From contig JBKBKC010000012.1 of the NCBI GenBank assembly GCA_046294265.1, positions 1 through 64,000 of the forward strand: a stretch of 64,000 bases of DNA, read 5' to 3'. The notes under the pieces were generated by a model. The model was not told where the DNA came from, searched no databases, and saw only the letters and a list, made by a program, of their open reading frames with translations. Both the position numbers and the translations under genes were made by a program. Shown here in pieces: positions 35,608 to 43,548 of the stretch. Every line of letters begins with the position of its first letter. Position 1 is the stretch's first letter. This DNA is from JBKBKC01 sp046294265 (lineage in GTDB: Bacteria; Pseudomonadota; Alphaproteobacteria; Rhodobacterales; Rhodobacteraceae).

Positions 35608-35626
35608 CATCCTCCATCGAGCGATG
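35608..35626 (-). promoter_or_regulatory. Candidate ROSE-type RNA thermometer hairpin at hsp20
   Basis: On the coding strand the leader ends CAUCGCUCGAUGGAGGAUGA. UCGCU (35620-35624) fits the ROSE anti-SD consensus U(U/C)GCU and can pair with AGGA of the ribosome binding site (35610-35613): U-A, C-G, then the G-G mismatch known from ROSE elements. ROSE elements repress small heat-shock genes of alphaproteobacteria at normal temperature. GC-rich inverted repeats upstream could form the other stems. Confidence 0.45.
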
Positions 35627-35694
35627 TGTGTGGCCCGCCCCTTCCGGGGCCGGGCGGTTGCCGCCGGACCCCGTTCGGGCATCCGGCCCTGCGG

Positions 35695-35723
35695 ATTTGG
35701 GAAGCGGGGATCGGGCTGTCAAG
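35695..35723 (-). promoter_or_regulatory. Sigma-32 (RpoH)-like promoter of hsp20
   Basis: On the minus strand CTTGAC (35718-35723) is followed, after a 17-bp spacer, by CCAAAT (35695-35700). Alphaproteobacterial RpoH promoters have CTTG-type -35 boxes and CYTAT/CCAT-type -10 boxes. The start would leave a leader of about 85 nt, long enough for an RNA thermometer. Confidence 0.5.
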
Positions 35724-35738
35724 ACCCCCGCCCGGGCC

Positions 35739-36605
35739 TCAGGGCGTGGTCCTCGGCTTCACGAACCGCGCACCGATGTCGCGGCCCGCGTCGCCTGCGC
35801 CAAGCCTGCGCACCTGCGCCACGGGCGGGCTGCCAGGCGCAGGGGCAGCGGACCCGGCAAGCCGCGGCTGCCGCCCGCCCGCCAGCATCGGGCGCAGCAT
35901 GTCCACCGCGCCGGGCAGGTCGGGGCCATAGGCCAGCCGCGCGGCCCCCTCGCTGTCGCCCGCCGAGATGATCGACACGATGCGCATCCGCCCGCTGCCC
36001 GCCGTGGTGGTGCGCTGGAACACCGGAGCGCCGGAAGAGCCGAAACTCACGTCGCAATCGAAGGCCATCAGCCCGGTCTGGCGCGCCTGCACCCGGCACA
36101 TCCGTTCGCGCGACAGCACCTCGGACCGGCCGCGCGCATAGCTGACCACCGACACCTCGTCGCCCGCTGAGGGCGTGTCGATGCGGAAGGGCGTGGCGAT
36201 GGCGGTGGAGATGGGCTGCGAGAGGCGCAGGAGCGCCACGTCATGACGCACGTTGCCCGCGCTGACCTGCGCGCCGGGGGCATAGGCGGGATGGGCGGCG
36301 GCGGCGGCCACGCGGGCCTCGGCCAAAGCGCGGCCGTTGGTGAGGGCGGCGCGGAACGTGATACTGGCGGGATCGCGCGGGCGGCCCCCGTCGAACAGGC
36401 AATGCGCGGCCGTCAGCACCAGATCGGGCGCGATCAGCGTGCCGGTGCAAAACCCGGGACCGATGCCGGGACCGGGGGCCATGTCCACGCGCCCCACGGC
36501 CTCCCACCCCCGCTGGGCGTCGCGGTCGTCGAGGGCACGCGCCCCGGTCTGGGCGGCGGCGGGCATGGCGAGAATGAGGGACAGAAGAATCACCGCGATG
36601 CGCAT
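35739..36605 (-). CDS. Secreted trypsin-like serine protease
   Basis: S1-family protease of 288 aa with signal peptide MRIAVILLSLILAMPAAAQ. The catalytic triad is intact: His68 in LVLTAAHCLFDGG, Asp in RHDVALLRLSQ, Ser in FDCDVSFGSSGAPVFQ. The GSSGAP form of the active-site loop, instead of GDSGGP, is shared with the paralogue at 37603-38418. After the domain come a Pro/Ala/Gly-rich linker and the tail DIGARFVKPRTTP. The upstream paralogue array and shared tail suggest these proteins mature or anchor in a common way. Confidence 0.93.
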   Translation of the reverse strand: MRIAVILLSLILAMPAAAQTGARALDDRDAQRGWEAVGRVDMAPGPGIGPGFCTGTLIAPDLVLTAAHCLFDGGRPRDPASITFRAALTNGRALAEARVAAAAAHPAYAPGAQVSAGNVRHDVALLRLSQPISTAIATPFRIDTPSAGDEVSVVSYARGRSEVLSRERMCRVQARQTGLMAFDCDVSFGSSGAPVFQRTTTAGSGRMRIVSIISAGDSEGAARLAYGPDLPGAVDMLRPMLAGGRQPRLAGSAAPAPGSPPVAQVRRLGAGDAGRDIGARFVKPRTTP

Positions 36606-36613
36606 GGGGGGCC

Positions 36614-37060
36614 TCAGGGTCTGACAATGCCGATGCGGCCGGGCAGTTCGCGGCCCGACAGGGCGGTGCCGCCGCGCAGCACGTCCGGGTCCACACCCGC
36701 CACCGGAGCCATCAGCACCAGAAGGGCGGCATCGGCGAAATAGCCCCGGTAGAACCCCGGTCCGGCCAGATGCGACGGATGCAGGATCAGGCGCGCGCCC
36801 GCCACGTCCGCCACCTCGCCCTCAGCGGTGGCACCGGCGCGAAAGCGCAGCTTTTCGCCATCCGGCGCGCCCCTCAAAGGCCCGATCAGGCAGGACCCCA
36901 GCGCCAGCACCTGATCGGGAGCGACTAGGGCGCCCGTGCAATGGCAGTTCGGCCCGCCCTCGATCCGGCCCACCGCATCGGGCAGGGACGGAGAGGCAAA
37001 CAGAGGATTGGCAAGCACCACCGCGATAGCCGCAACGGCCAGGTGGCGGGGGCCCCTCAT
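36614..37060 (-). CDS. Degenerate trypsin-like protein lacking the catalytic histidine
   Basis: A 148-aa exported protein starting MRGPRHLAVAAIAVVLANPL. It aligns by eye with the first half of its neighbouring S1 proteases (CTGALVAPDQVLALGSCLIG versus CTGTLIAPDLVLTAAHCLF). The His is replaced by Ser56. A D is kept in YFADAALLVL, but the chain ends at ELPGRIGIVRP before the active-site serine region. It cannot be a protease and may be a decoy, partner or decaying copy. Its start overlaps the stop of the gene upstream (37057-37596) by 4 bp, and it lies 8 bp before the next protease gene. Confidence 0.75.
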   Translation of the reverse strand: MRGPRHLAVAAIAVVLANPLFASPSLPDAVGRIEGGPNCHCTGALVAPDQVLALGSCLIGPLRGAPDGEKLRFRAGATAEGEVADVAGARLILHPSHLAGPGFYRGYFADAALLVLMAPVAGVDPDVLRGGTALSGRELPGRIGIVRP

Positions 37061-37596
37061 TTCTGGACCTTCACGAACTTGGCCCCCGGATGTCGCGACC
37101 TGGCCGTGGTCGGGCCAAACCGGCGGATGCCCTGCATCGCCTGTTCCACCTCGCCCATGCCCATATCCATCCCCTGTGGCCCGGCAATCTCCTGCATCAG
37201 CACGCCCATCTGCGCGCGGCAATCCTGTTCGGTCATATGGCCTGCGGCCACGATCCCGCGGCAGATGTCGCTGACCGCCGTGTCGGGATCGTCCACCGCC
37301 ACCATGCCGCCCGACAGCATCCCGTCCGCCATGGGCCCCGCCACCGCCCCCATCCTCCCGCCGGGCACAGCGGGCGCCCCCACACTGTCCCAGGCCCGCC
37401 CCAGCGCGGCCAGCACCCCGCCGGTGGCATCGCCCGCAGGCATCACGCGCGCGCCTGGCAGGGAGGTCGGCACAGTCGCCGATTGCGCCACGTCCAGATT
37501 GACCCCGAGGCCCAGTCGCGGCCCCCAGAGCGGCGCGGTCATCATCGCCGCCCCGACGATCAGACCCACCGCCGCGATCATCCGCATCGGCCGCAC
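37057..37596 (-). CDS. Exported or anchored protein of unknown function in the protease cluster
   Basis: Unrecognised protein of 179 aa. A hydrophobic N terminus (MIAAVGLIVGAAMMTAPLWG) acts as a signal or anchor. The middle is Gly/Met-rich (GGRMGAVAGPMADGMLSGGM). A segment VSDICRGIVAAGHMTEQDC has two cysteines that could pair, and the region up to QAMQGIRRFG is helical. The C terminus GAKFVKVQK matches the tail of the flanking proteases (GARFVKP and SAKFLKP), which places it in the same system. Start ATG 37596 or 37584. It is translationally coupled to the degenerate protease (ATGA). Confidence 0.7.
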   Translation of the reverse strand: MRPMRMIAAVGLIVGAAMMTAPLWGPRLGLGVNLDVAQSATVPTSLPGARVMPAGDATGGVLAALGRAWDSVGAPAVPGGRMGAVAGPMADGMLSGGMVAVDDPDTAVSDICRGIVAAGHMTEQDCRAQMGVLMQEIAGPQGMDMGMGEVEQAMQGIRRFGPTTARSRHPGAKFVKVQK

Positions 37597-37602
37597 CTTC
37601 CT

Positions 37603-38418
37603 TCAGGGTTTCAGAAACTTGGCCGAACCGGACGCGGCCCCGGCCGCCCCGGTCGCCGCAGCGCCGGGGCGCTGGAACGTGGCGCTCACCTGCCGCAGCT
37701 CGGTTAGGAGCGTCTCCAGCGGCGCGTCCAGCGTGGTGCCCAGCGCCACGCGCCGACCCTCGTAATCCGCCTTGGCCGAGATCACCGACACCACCCGCGC
37801 CACCCCGTTGCGGATGGAGAAGATCGGCGCACCGGAAGAGCCGAAATCCACATCGCAGGACAGCACCAGAACCCCCGTCTGCCGCGCGATCACATGGCAG
37901 ACCTCCTGCAGCGACGGCGCCTCTGCCCGGTCCTGCGCATAGCTGACCACGCCCACCTCATCCCCCTTCGCCGCCCGGCCATCGGTGTCGAAGGGCAGGA
38001 CCGAGGGCAGGCGGATCGGCTGGTCCAGCTCGATCAGCGCGAGGTCATAGGCCACGCGTCCCAGTTTCTCATGCCCGCCATAAACATATTCGGGATGCGC
38101 CACGGCATGTTTCACGCCGCGATAGGCGGCAGCGCGCCCGTTGCGCCAGCCCGCGCGGAACTGGATCTGGTCCAGCCCGATGCGGGTGCCGCTGTCCTTG
38201 TCAAACAGGCAATGCGCGGCCGTCAGCACCAGATGCGGCGCGATCATCGCCCCGGTGCAAAAGCCCCGCCGCCCAAGGTCCAGCCGCCCGACCGCATCCC
38301 AGCCCCGGCTGTCGTTCCCGGTCTGAAGGCTGCGCAGGGGCACGTCCTCGGCCGTCACGGGGGCAAGGGACAGCAGAACGAACAAGGCAGCAAGGGCCGC
38401 GCGGATGGTCAGGGGCAT
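37603..38418 (-). CDS. Secreted trypsin-like serine protease
   Basis: S1-family protease of 271 aa. The signal peptide is MPLTIRAALAALFVLLSLAP ... TAE. The triad is intact: His in LVLTAAHCLFDKD, Asp in VAYDLALIELDQP, Ser in LSCDVDFGSSGAPIFS. It closely resembles the protease at 35739-36605, including SLQTGNDSRGWDAVGRLDLG and the GSSGAP loop. It ends in an Ala/Gly linker and SAKFLKP. It is the first of four consecutive minus-strand genes of this cluster. The frame extends much further upstream, into glcF sequence, but only the ATG at 38418 gives a signal peptide. Confidence 0.93.
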   Translation of the reverse strand: MPLTIRAALAALFVLLSLAPVTAEDVPLRSLQTGNDSRGWDAVGRLDLGRRGFCTGAMIAPHLVLTAAHCLFDKDSGTRIGLDQIQFRAGWRNGRAAAYRGVKHAVAHPEYVYGGHEKLGRVAYDLALIELDQPIRLPSVLPFDTDGRAAKGDEVGVVSYAQDRAEAPSLQEVCHVIARQTGVLVLSCDVDFGSSGAPIFSIRNGVARVVSVISAKADYEGRRVALGTTLDAPLETLLTELRQVSATFQRPGAAATGAAGAASGSAKFLKP

Positions 38419-38492
38419 GGCAACTCCGGTCTTCACGGGATCGTTAGTCACTGGATGCGGCGGAAATGTGGCTCTTTCCCGCCACGGTTGCG

Positions 38493-39782
38493 CTACTTCG
38501 GCAACAGCGCGCGCGGTTTCGGCCCACCCGTGGCCCAATCCAGCAATTCGACCGTGTGCACCACGGGAATGCCCGTGCCCGACCCGATCTGCATCATGCA
38601 GCCGATGTTGCCGGCCGCGATGACGTCCGGTTTGCGCGCCTCCAGCGTGGCCACCTTGCGCGCCTTCAACTGCTGGCTGATCTCGGGCTGCAACAGGTTG
38701 TAGGTGCCCGCCGAGCCACAGCACAAGTGGCTGTCCGTGGGTTCCACCACCTCGAACCCCGCCCGCTTCAGCAGGTCCTTGGGCGCGGTCTTGATCTGCT
38801 GGCCGTGCTGCAGCGAACAGGCGGCGTGATAGGCCACGCGCAGGCCTTTCGGCGCGCCTTCCGGCAGGCCCAGCCTGGTCACCAGTTCCGAGATGTCCAT
38901 CGCCATCCCCGCCACCATCGCCGCCTCGGAGGCCAGCGGATCGGTGCGGAACATGTGGCCGTAATCCTTGACCGTGGTGCCGCAGCCGCTGGTGTTGATG
39001 ACGATCGCATCGAGGCCCGCGCCATGCTTTTCCGCCATCCAGGCCCGGATGTTGGCCGCGGCACTGGCATGGGCCATGTCGGCCTTGCCCATGTGATGCG
39101 TCAGCGCCCCGCAGCAGCCCGCCCCCTTGGCCACCACCACCTCGGCCCCCAGCCGCGTCAGCAGGCGGATGGTGGCATCGTTGATGTCGGTGTTCAGCGC
39201 CTTTTGCGCGCACCCCGTCATCAGCGCCACCCGCATCCTGCGCGGGCCGTCGGCGGGGAAACTCTGCGGGTCGTCGTTGCGGCTGACAGGCGGGATCGGC
39301 ACCGCCGCCATGTCCAGCATCGCGCGCAGCCGGGCATCGGGCACCAGTGCGCGGAACGGCCGCGCGATCTTGGCCCCCAGCATCGCCAGCCGGAACCGCA
39401 TCGGATGCGGGATCACCCGCGCCAGCACCGCCCGCAGCATCCGGTCCATGAAGGGGCGGCGATAGGTCTGCTCGATATAGTTGCGCGCGTGATCGACCAG
39501 ATGCATGTAATGCACGCCCGAAGGGCAGGTGGTCATGCAGGCCAGGCAGGACAGGCACCGGTCGATATGCTTCACCGTCGCCGCATCGGCGGGCCGCCCG
39601 CTCTCCAGCATGTCCTTGATCAGGTAGATGCGGCCGCGCGGGCTGTCCAGCTCATCCCCCAGCACCTGATAGGTGGGGCAGGTCGCGGTGCAGAACCCGC
39701 AATGCACGCAGGTCCGCAGGATCTCGTTGGCCCGCTTGGTGCCGGGATCGCGCAGCTGGTCAGGGCTGAATGTCGTCTGCAT
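38493..39782 (-). CDS. glcF: Glycolate oxidase iron-sulfur subunit
   Basis: Iron-sulfur subunit of the membrane-linked glycolate oxidase, 429 aa, starting MQTTFSPDQLRDPGTKRANE. Two [4Fe-4S] motifs occur near the N terminus (CVHCGFCTATCPTY and CLSCLACMTTCPSG). Two CCG domains follow (GAGCCGALTHHMG, and SHLCCGSAGTYNL), with INTSGCGTTVKDYGH. With GlcD and GlcE it oxidises glycolate to glyoxylate and passes electrons to quinone. It lies 2 bp after a small membrane protein gene in the glc operon. Confidence 0.96.
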   Translation of the reverse strand: MQTTFSPDQLRDPGTKRANEILRTCVHCGFCTATCPTYQVLGDELDSPRGRIYLIKDMLESGRPADAATVKHIDRCLSCLACMTTCPSGVHYMHLVDHARNYIEQTYRRPFMDRMLRAVLARVIPHPMRFRLAMLGAKIARPFRALVPDARLRAMLDMAAVPIPPVSRNDDPQSFPADGPRRMRVALMTGCAQKALNTDINDATIRLLTRLGAEVVVAKGAGCCGALTHHMGKADMAHASAAANIRAWMAEKHGAGLDAIVINTSGCGTTVKDYGHMFRTDPLASEAAMVAGMAMDISELVTRLGLPEGAPKGLRVAYHAACSLQHGQQIKTAPKDLLKRAGFEVVEPTDSHLCCGSAGTYNLLQPEISQQLKARKVATLEARKPDVIAAGNIGCMMQIGSGTGIPVVHTVELLDWATGGPKPRALLPK

Positions 39783-39784
39783 CG

Positions 39785-40114
39785 TCAGATCAATCCCAGA
39801 TAAAAGGCCACAGGCACCGCCGTACACAGGAAAATCGCCACCACCGTCAGGCGATAGGGCGGCCCCACCCCATCCGGCCCGCGCAAAAGGCGCAGCCCCT
39901 GCGCCAGTGCCGCCATCGCGACCGGCGCACCGAACAGGAACAGCACAAGCGGCCTGAACCCCGCGCCATCCTCGGGCATCACGCGCGGGCCCAGAAGGCC
40001 CACCGCCAGCGCGGCCGCCACGAGCCCGATCAGCGCGGGCCGACCCTGCGGCAACAGCACCAGCGAGCCATAGATCACCAGCGGGACACCAAGCAACATC
40101 AGCGCCAGAGTCAT
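39785..40114 (-). CDS. Small membrane protein inside the glc operon
   Basis: A 109-aa protein with three or four hydrophobic helices (MTLALMLLGVPLVIYGSLVL, LIGLVAAALAVGLLG, LFLFGAPVAMAALAQGL, VVAIFLCTAVPVAFYLG). No family is recognised. It overlaps the glcE stop by 4 bp (ATGA) and precedes glcF by 2 bp, so it is co-translated with the glycolate oxidase subunits and could anchor GlcDEF to the membrane, which is inference from position and topology. Confidence 0.8.
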   Translation of the reverse strand: MTLALMLLGVPLVIYGSLVLLPQGRPALIGLVAAALAVGLLGPRVMPEDGAGFRPLVLFLFGAPVAMAALAQGLRLLRGPDGVGPPYRLTVVAIFLCTAVPVAFYLGLI

Positions 40115-41256
40115 CCGGACAGCACCCCTTGCCCGACCGGCCCACCGCCCGACAGGACCCCCCGCGGATCGAACTGCCGTCGCAGCCCGTCCGTCAGGGC
40201 GGCCAGCACCGGGGCCTCGGGCGGCAGTGCCGTCACCGCCTCCATGCCTTGGACCGACCGCACCAGCGTCGCATGCCCCCCCAGCGCCGCCACAGCCCCC
40301 CGCACCGGGCCGGCCCCGCCATCGCCCTCACCCGGCATCAGCAACCACACAAGGCCCCCGCCCCAGTCCAGGATCGCCGGAACCTCGCGCCCCCGCCGCA
40401 GCCCCGCCAGCAGGCCCGGCGCATCCGACGGCTTCAGGTGCACGCGCCACACCGCCCCCGCCCGCCCGGCAAAGGGCAGCACATCGCGCACCTCGCGCCA
40501 CAGCGCCTCCGACGCCCCGGCCTCCACCACCTCCCAGCCCGCGCCCAGCATGGCCGCCAGCCGCCCCGACCGATAGGCGACGGACCCCGCCATCCCCTCG
40601 ATCCTGAGCCGCGTCTCGGGCGTCCCCGCCTCAAGATGCGCGGCCCCCGTCACCTCATAGGGCGACCCCAGCGCCCGCGCCATCGTGGCCACCGCCGCCT
40701 CTGCCGTCAGCGCCTTCGCCACCAGCGTCGCCTGCACCTCGGGTGCCGGCAGCACCTTCAGCGCCACCTCCGTCATTACCCCCAGCGTGCCGCGCGACCC
40801 GGCCATCAGCCGCGCCAGATCGTAGCCGGTGACGTTCTTCATCACCCGCCCGCCGTTCTTGACCACCTCGCCCCGCCCGTCCACGAACCGCACGCCCAAC
40901 AGGAAATCCCGCGCCGCCCCCGCCTGCACCCGGCGCGGCCCGCTGGCGTTCATCGCCACCACCCCGCCGATCGTGCTGACCCCCTGGCGCGCCAAAAGCC
41001 TGCGCATGTCCGGCACCTCGAAGGCGAGCCGCTGCCCCTCGCCGCCCAGCATCGCATCCAGCTCCGCCACCGGCGTTCCCGCACGCGCCACGAGCGTCAG
41101 CGCGCCCGGCTCATACAGCACCAGCCCCGCGATGCCGCCGGTTTCCAGCACCTCGCCCGCCATCGCCATGCCCCGCGTGCCGCCCCCGCGCACCGCCAGC
41201 GGCGCATTCGCCCCGCGCAGGATCTCCGCAAGCTCCGCCTCGTCCGATGGCCGCAT
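40111..41256 (-). CDS. glcE: Glycolate oxidase FAD-binding subunit
   Basis: FAD-binding subunit GlcE, 381 aa, starting MRPSDEAELAEILRGANAPL. It has the PCMH-type FAD domain (LAVRGGGTRGMAMAG, VSTIGGVVAMNASGPRRVQA, GGRVMKNVTGYDLARLMAGS). The ribosome binding site AAGGGAAGGGG lies inside a copy of the intergenic repeat (41263-41287), so the repeat supplies translation signals here. A longer frame opening at 41349 includes the translated repeat (DISAKMKGKG) and is not the native start. It has a 70-bp gap to glcD. Confidence 0.94.
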   Translation of the reverse strand: MRPSDEAELAEILRGANAPLAVRGGGTRGMAMAGEVLETGGIAGLVLYEPGALTLVARAGTPVAELDAMLGGEGQRLAFEVPDMRRLLARQGVSTIGGVVAMNASGPRRVQAGAARDFLLGVRFVDGRGEVVKNGGRVMKNVTGYDLARLMAGSRGTLGVMTEVALKVLPAPEVQATLVAKALTAEAAVATMARALGSPYEVTGAAHLEAGTPETRLRIEGMAGSVAYRSGRLAAMLGAGWEVVEAGASEALWREVRDVLPFAGRAGAVWRVHLKPSDAPGLLAGLRRGREVPAILDWGGGLVWLLMPGEGDGGAGPVRGAVAALGGHATLVRSVQGMEAVTALPPEAPVLAALTDGLRRQFDPRGVLSGGGPVGQGVLSG

Positions 41257-41262
41257 CCCCTT

Positions 41263-41287
41263 CCCTTTCATCTTGGCGGAAATATCC
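41263..41287. repeat. Rhodobacteraceae intergenic repeat copy upstream of glcE
   Basis: The plus strand reads CCCTTTCATCTTGGCGGAAA then TATCC, one base different from the copy in soxD. It is followed by an imperfect CGGGGGTGCGGGGGTG / CCCCCGCTCCCG hairpin up to 41324. It provides the purine-rich Shine-Dalgarno of glcE on the minus strand. Confidence 0.85.
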
Positions 41288-41326
41288 CACGGGGGTGCGG
41301 GGGTGTGAAACCCCCGCTCCCGTCCC

Positions 41327-42760
41327 TCAGCCCGCGCGGCGCGCGGCACTCACATGCAACGGAAACACCTTGGCGGGATTGAGCAACCACTTCGGGTCGA
41401 ACACATCCTTCACTCGCATCTGCGCCTCCAGATCGGCGGGGTCGAACTGCACCTCCATCAGGTCGCGCTTCTCGATCCCCACGCCATGCTCGCCCGTCAG
41501 GCAGCCGCCCACCTCGACGCAGAGCTTGAGGATTTCCGCCCCCATCGCCTCGCACAGCTCCAGATCGCCGGGCTTGTTGGCGTCGAACAGGATCAGCGGG
41601 TGCATGTTGCCGTCGCCCGCGTGGAACACATTGGCCACATCCAGCCCGAAGTCACGGCTCATCTCGCCGATCCGGCGCAGCACCAAAGGCAGCGCCGAAA
41701 CCGGGATCGTGCCGTCGAGGCACATGTAATCGTTGATCTGTCCCATCGCGCCAAAGGCCGACTTGCGGCCCAGCCAGATCTTCTTGGCCTCTTCCTCGCT
41801 GCGGCTTTCGCGCAGCTCGACCGGGTTGTGGCGCCGCGCGATGGCGGTGATGACGGCCAGCTGCTCGTCGATCTCGGCGGGCGAACCCTCCACCTCCACG
41901 ATCAGGAGCGCCTCGCAGTCGGGGTATCCGGCATGGGCGAAATCCTCGCAGGCGCGGATGCAGGGACGGTCCATGAATTCGATGGCGACGGGCAGGATGC
42001 CCGCCTTGATGATGTCGGCCACGCAGGCGCCCGCCACCTCGTTGGCGTCAAACCCGATCAGCACGGGCCGCGCGCCCTCGGGTTTGGGCAGGATGCGCAG
42101 TGTGGCTTCGGTGACGACGCCCAGTTGCCCTTCGGACCCACAGACCACGCCGACGAGGTCAAGCCCCGGCGCGTCCATCCAGGGCCCGCCCAGATCGACC
42201 ACGGTGCCGTCCATCAGAACCATCCGCACGCCAAGCAGGTTGTTCGTCGTCACCCCGTACTTCAGGCAATGCGCCCCGCCCGAGTTCATGGCGATGTTGC
42301 CCGCGATGGCGCAGGCCAATTGGCTTGACGGATCAGGGGCATAGAAGAAACCATCGGCCTCGACCGCGCCGGTCACGCTCAGGTTCGTGCGGCCCGACTG
42401 CACGCGGATGAAGCGGTTGTCATAGTCGGTTTCCAGCACCGCATTCATCCGCGCCACGCCCAGGATCACGCTGTCCGCGGTGGGGAGCGCCCCGCCCGCA
42501 AGGCTGGTGCCCGATCCGCGCGGGACCACAGGCACGCCCTGCGCATGGCAAAGCCGCAACACCGCCGCGACCTCCTGGGTGGTGCGCGGCAACACGGCGG
42601 CCAGCGGGGGGCAGCGGTAGGCGGTCAGCGCATCGCATTCATAGGCGCGCAGCTCATGCCCGTCCGTCACCAGCGCGTCGGCGGGCAGTATTGCGGCAAG
42701 CCCTTGCAGTATATCGGCTTTCCGGGCCATCACACGGGCGTCGGCGGGGGGCAGTTCCAT
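41327..42760 (-). CDS. glcD: Glycolate oxidase subunit, FAD-linked
   Basis: Catalytic FAD subunit GlcD, 477 aa, starting MELPPADARVMARKADILQG, with GGAGACG upstream. It has the FAD_binding_4 domain (VPRGSGTSLAGGALPTADS, SQLACAIAGNIAMNSGGAHC, CGSEGQLGVVTEATLRILP) and the FAD-oxidase C domain (FHAGDGNMHPLILFDAN, GCLTGEHGVGIEKRDLMEVQ). First gene of the operon glcD-glcE-membrane protein-glcF. A possible FadR/GntR-type operator lies just upstream. Confidence 0.96.
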   Translation of the reverse strand: MELPPADARVMARKADILQGLAAILPADALVTDGHELRAYECDALTAYRCPPLAAVLPRTTQEVAAVLRLCHAQGVPVVPRGSGTSLAGGALPTADSVILGVARMNAVLETDYDNRFIRVQSGRTNLSVTGAVEADGFFYAPDPSSQLACAIAGNIAMNSGGAHCLKYGVTTNNLLGVRMVLMDGTVVDLGGPWMDAPGLDLVGVVCGSEGQLGVVTEATLRILPKPEGARPVLIGFDANEVAGACVADIIKAGILPVAIEFMDRPCIRACEDFAHAGYPDCEALLIVEVEGSPAEIDEQLAVITAIARRHNPVELRESRSEEEAKKIWLGRKSAFGAMGQINDYMCLDGTIPVSALPLVLRRIGEMSRDFGLDVANVFHAGDGNMHPLILFDANKPGDLELCEAMGAEILKLCVEVGGCLTGEHGVGIEKRDLMEVQFDPADLEAQMRVKDVFDPKWLLNPAKVFPLHVSAARRAG

Positions 42761-42785
42761 GGGCGCGTCTCCGTGTTGGCTGGTA

Positions 42786-42806
42786 TTGGTCAGAAAACAT
42801 AACCAA
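42786..42806. promoter_or_regulatory. Inverted repeat in the glcD/DUF599 divergent spacer
   Basis: TTGGT (42786-42790), 11-nt spacer, ACCAA (42802-42806), set in an AT-richer patch. GntR regulators of the FadR group, to which GlcC and LldR belong, recognise TGGT...ACCA half-sites, usually with shorter spacing. No regulator gene is adjacent. A weak candidate. Confidence 0.3.
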
Positions 42807-42849
42807 TTTACCGCTTTTTGCAACTGCCGATTTGGGGCATGCACAGATC

Positions 42850-43548
42850 ATGCTGCCACAGATGACCGCCCTCGCCCAGATTACAACGGCCGAACTTGTC
42901 GCAATGGCCCTGCTGATCCTGGCCTGGGCCGGGCTGGGGCTGGTGATCGAGCATCCGTCGGCGCGCTATCCGTCCGTCGCGCGGATCATGGAGGGGTATC
43001 GGCGCGACTGGATGCGGGTGTTCGTGACCCGCCAGCCGCGCATCTTCGACGCCACGATCATCGACAGCCTGCGGCAGGGCACGGCGTTTTTCGCCTCGGC
43101 CTGCCTGATCGCGCTGGGGGGCGGGGTGGCGATGATCAACAACGCCGACAGGCTGGAGATGGTGGCGGCTGATCTTACCTTGCCCACATCTGGTGTGCCG
43201 ACAGAGGCGCGGCTGGTGCTGGTGCTGCTGTTTCTGGCGGATGCGCTGTTGAAATTCATGTGGTCGAACCGGCTGTTCGGCTATTGCGCGATCCTGATGG
43301 CGGCGGTGCCCAACGACCCCGCGGACGCCACCGCGCTGCCCGCCGCCGCCCGCGCGGGCGAGGTGAACATCACCGCCGCGCGCAGCTTCAACCGCGGCCT
43401 GCGGTCGATCTATTTCGCGCTCGCCGCACTTGCGGGGCTGGCGGGGCCCTGGGCGATGATGGCGGCGACGGTGGCGGCCGTGGCGATCCAGTTGCGGCGC
43501 GAATTCGCGTCGGAGTCGCGGCGGGCGATTCTGGCCGCGCTGAAATAG
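42850..43548 (+). CDS. DUF599 membrane protein
   Basis: A 232-aa integral membrane protein of the DUF599 family, function unknown. Helices: LVAMALLILAWAGLGLVIE, GTAFFASACLIALGGGVAMI, ARLVLVLLFLADALLKFMWS, and ALAALAGLAGPWAMMAATVA. The conserved DUF599 features present are SVARIMEGYRRDWMRVFVTR, DSLRQGTAFFAS, and KFMWSNRLFGYCAILM ... FNRGLRSIYFALA. The start is ATG 42850 or ATG 42862. It is divergent from glcD; the open frame further upstream has no homology. Confidence 0.88.
   Translation: MLPQMTALAQITTAELVAMALLILAWAGLGLVIEHPSARYPSVARIMEGYRRDWMRVFVTRQPRIFDATIIDSLRQGTAFFASACLIALGGGVAMINNADRLEMVAADLTLPTSGVPTEARLVLVLLFLADALLKFMWSNRLFGYCAILMAAVPNDPADATALPAAARAGEVNITAARSFNRGLRSIYFALAALAGLAGPWAMMAATVAAVAIQLRREFASESRRAILAALK

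Noticed and set aside
36614..37060. Third active trypsin-like protease
   Set aside because: His is replaced by Ser56 and the active-site serine half is absent, so I call it degenerate.
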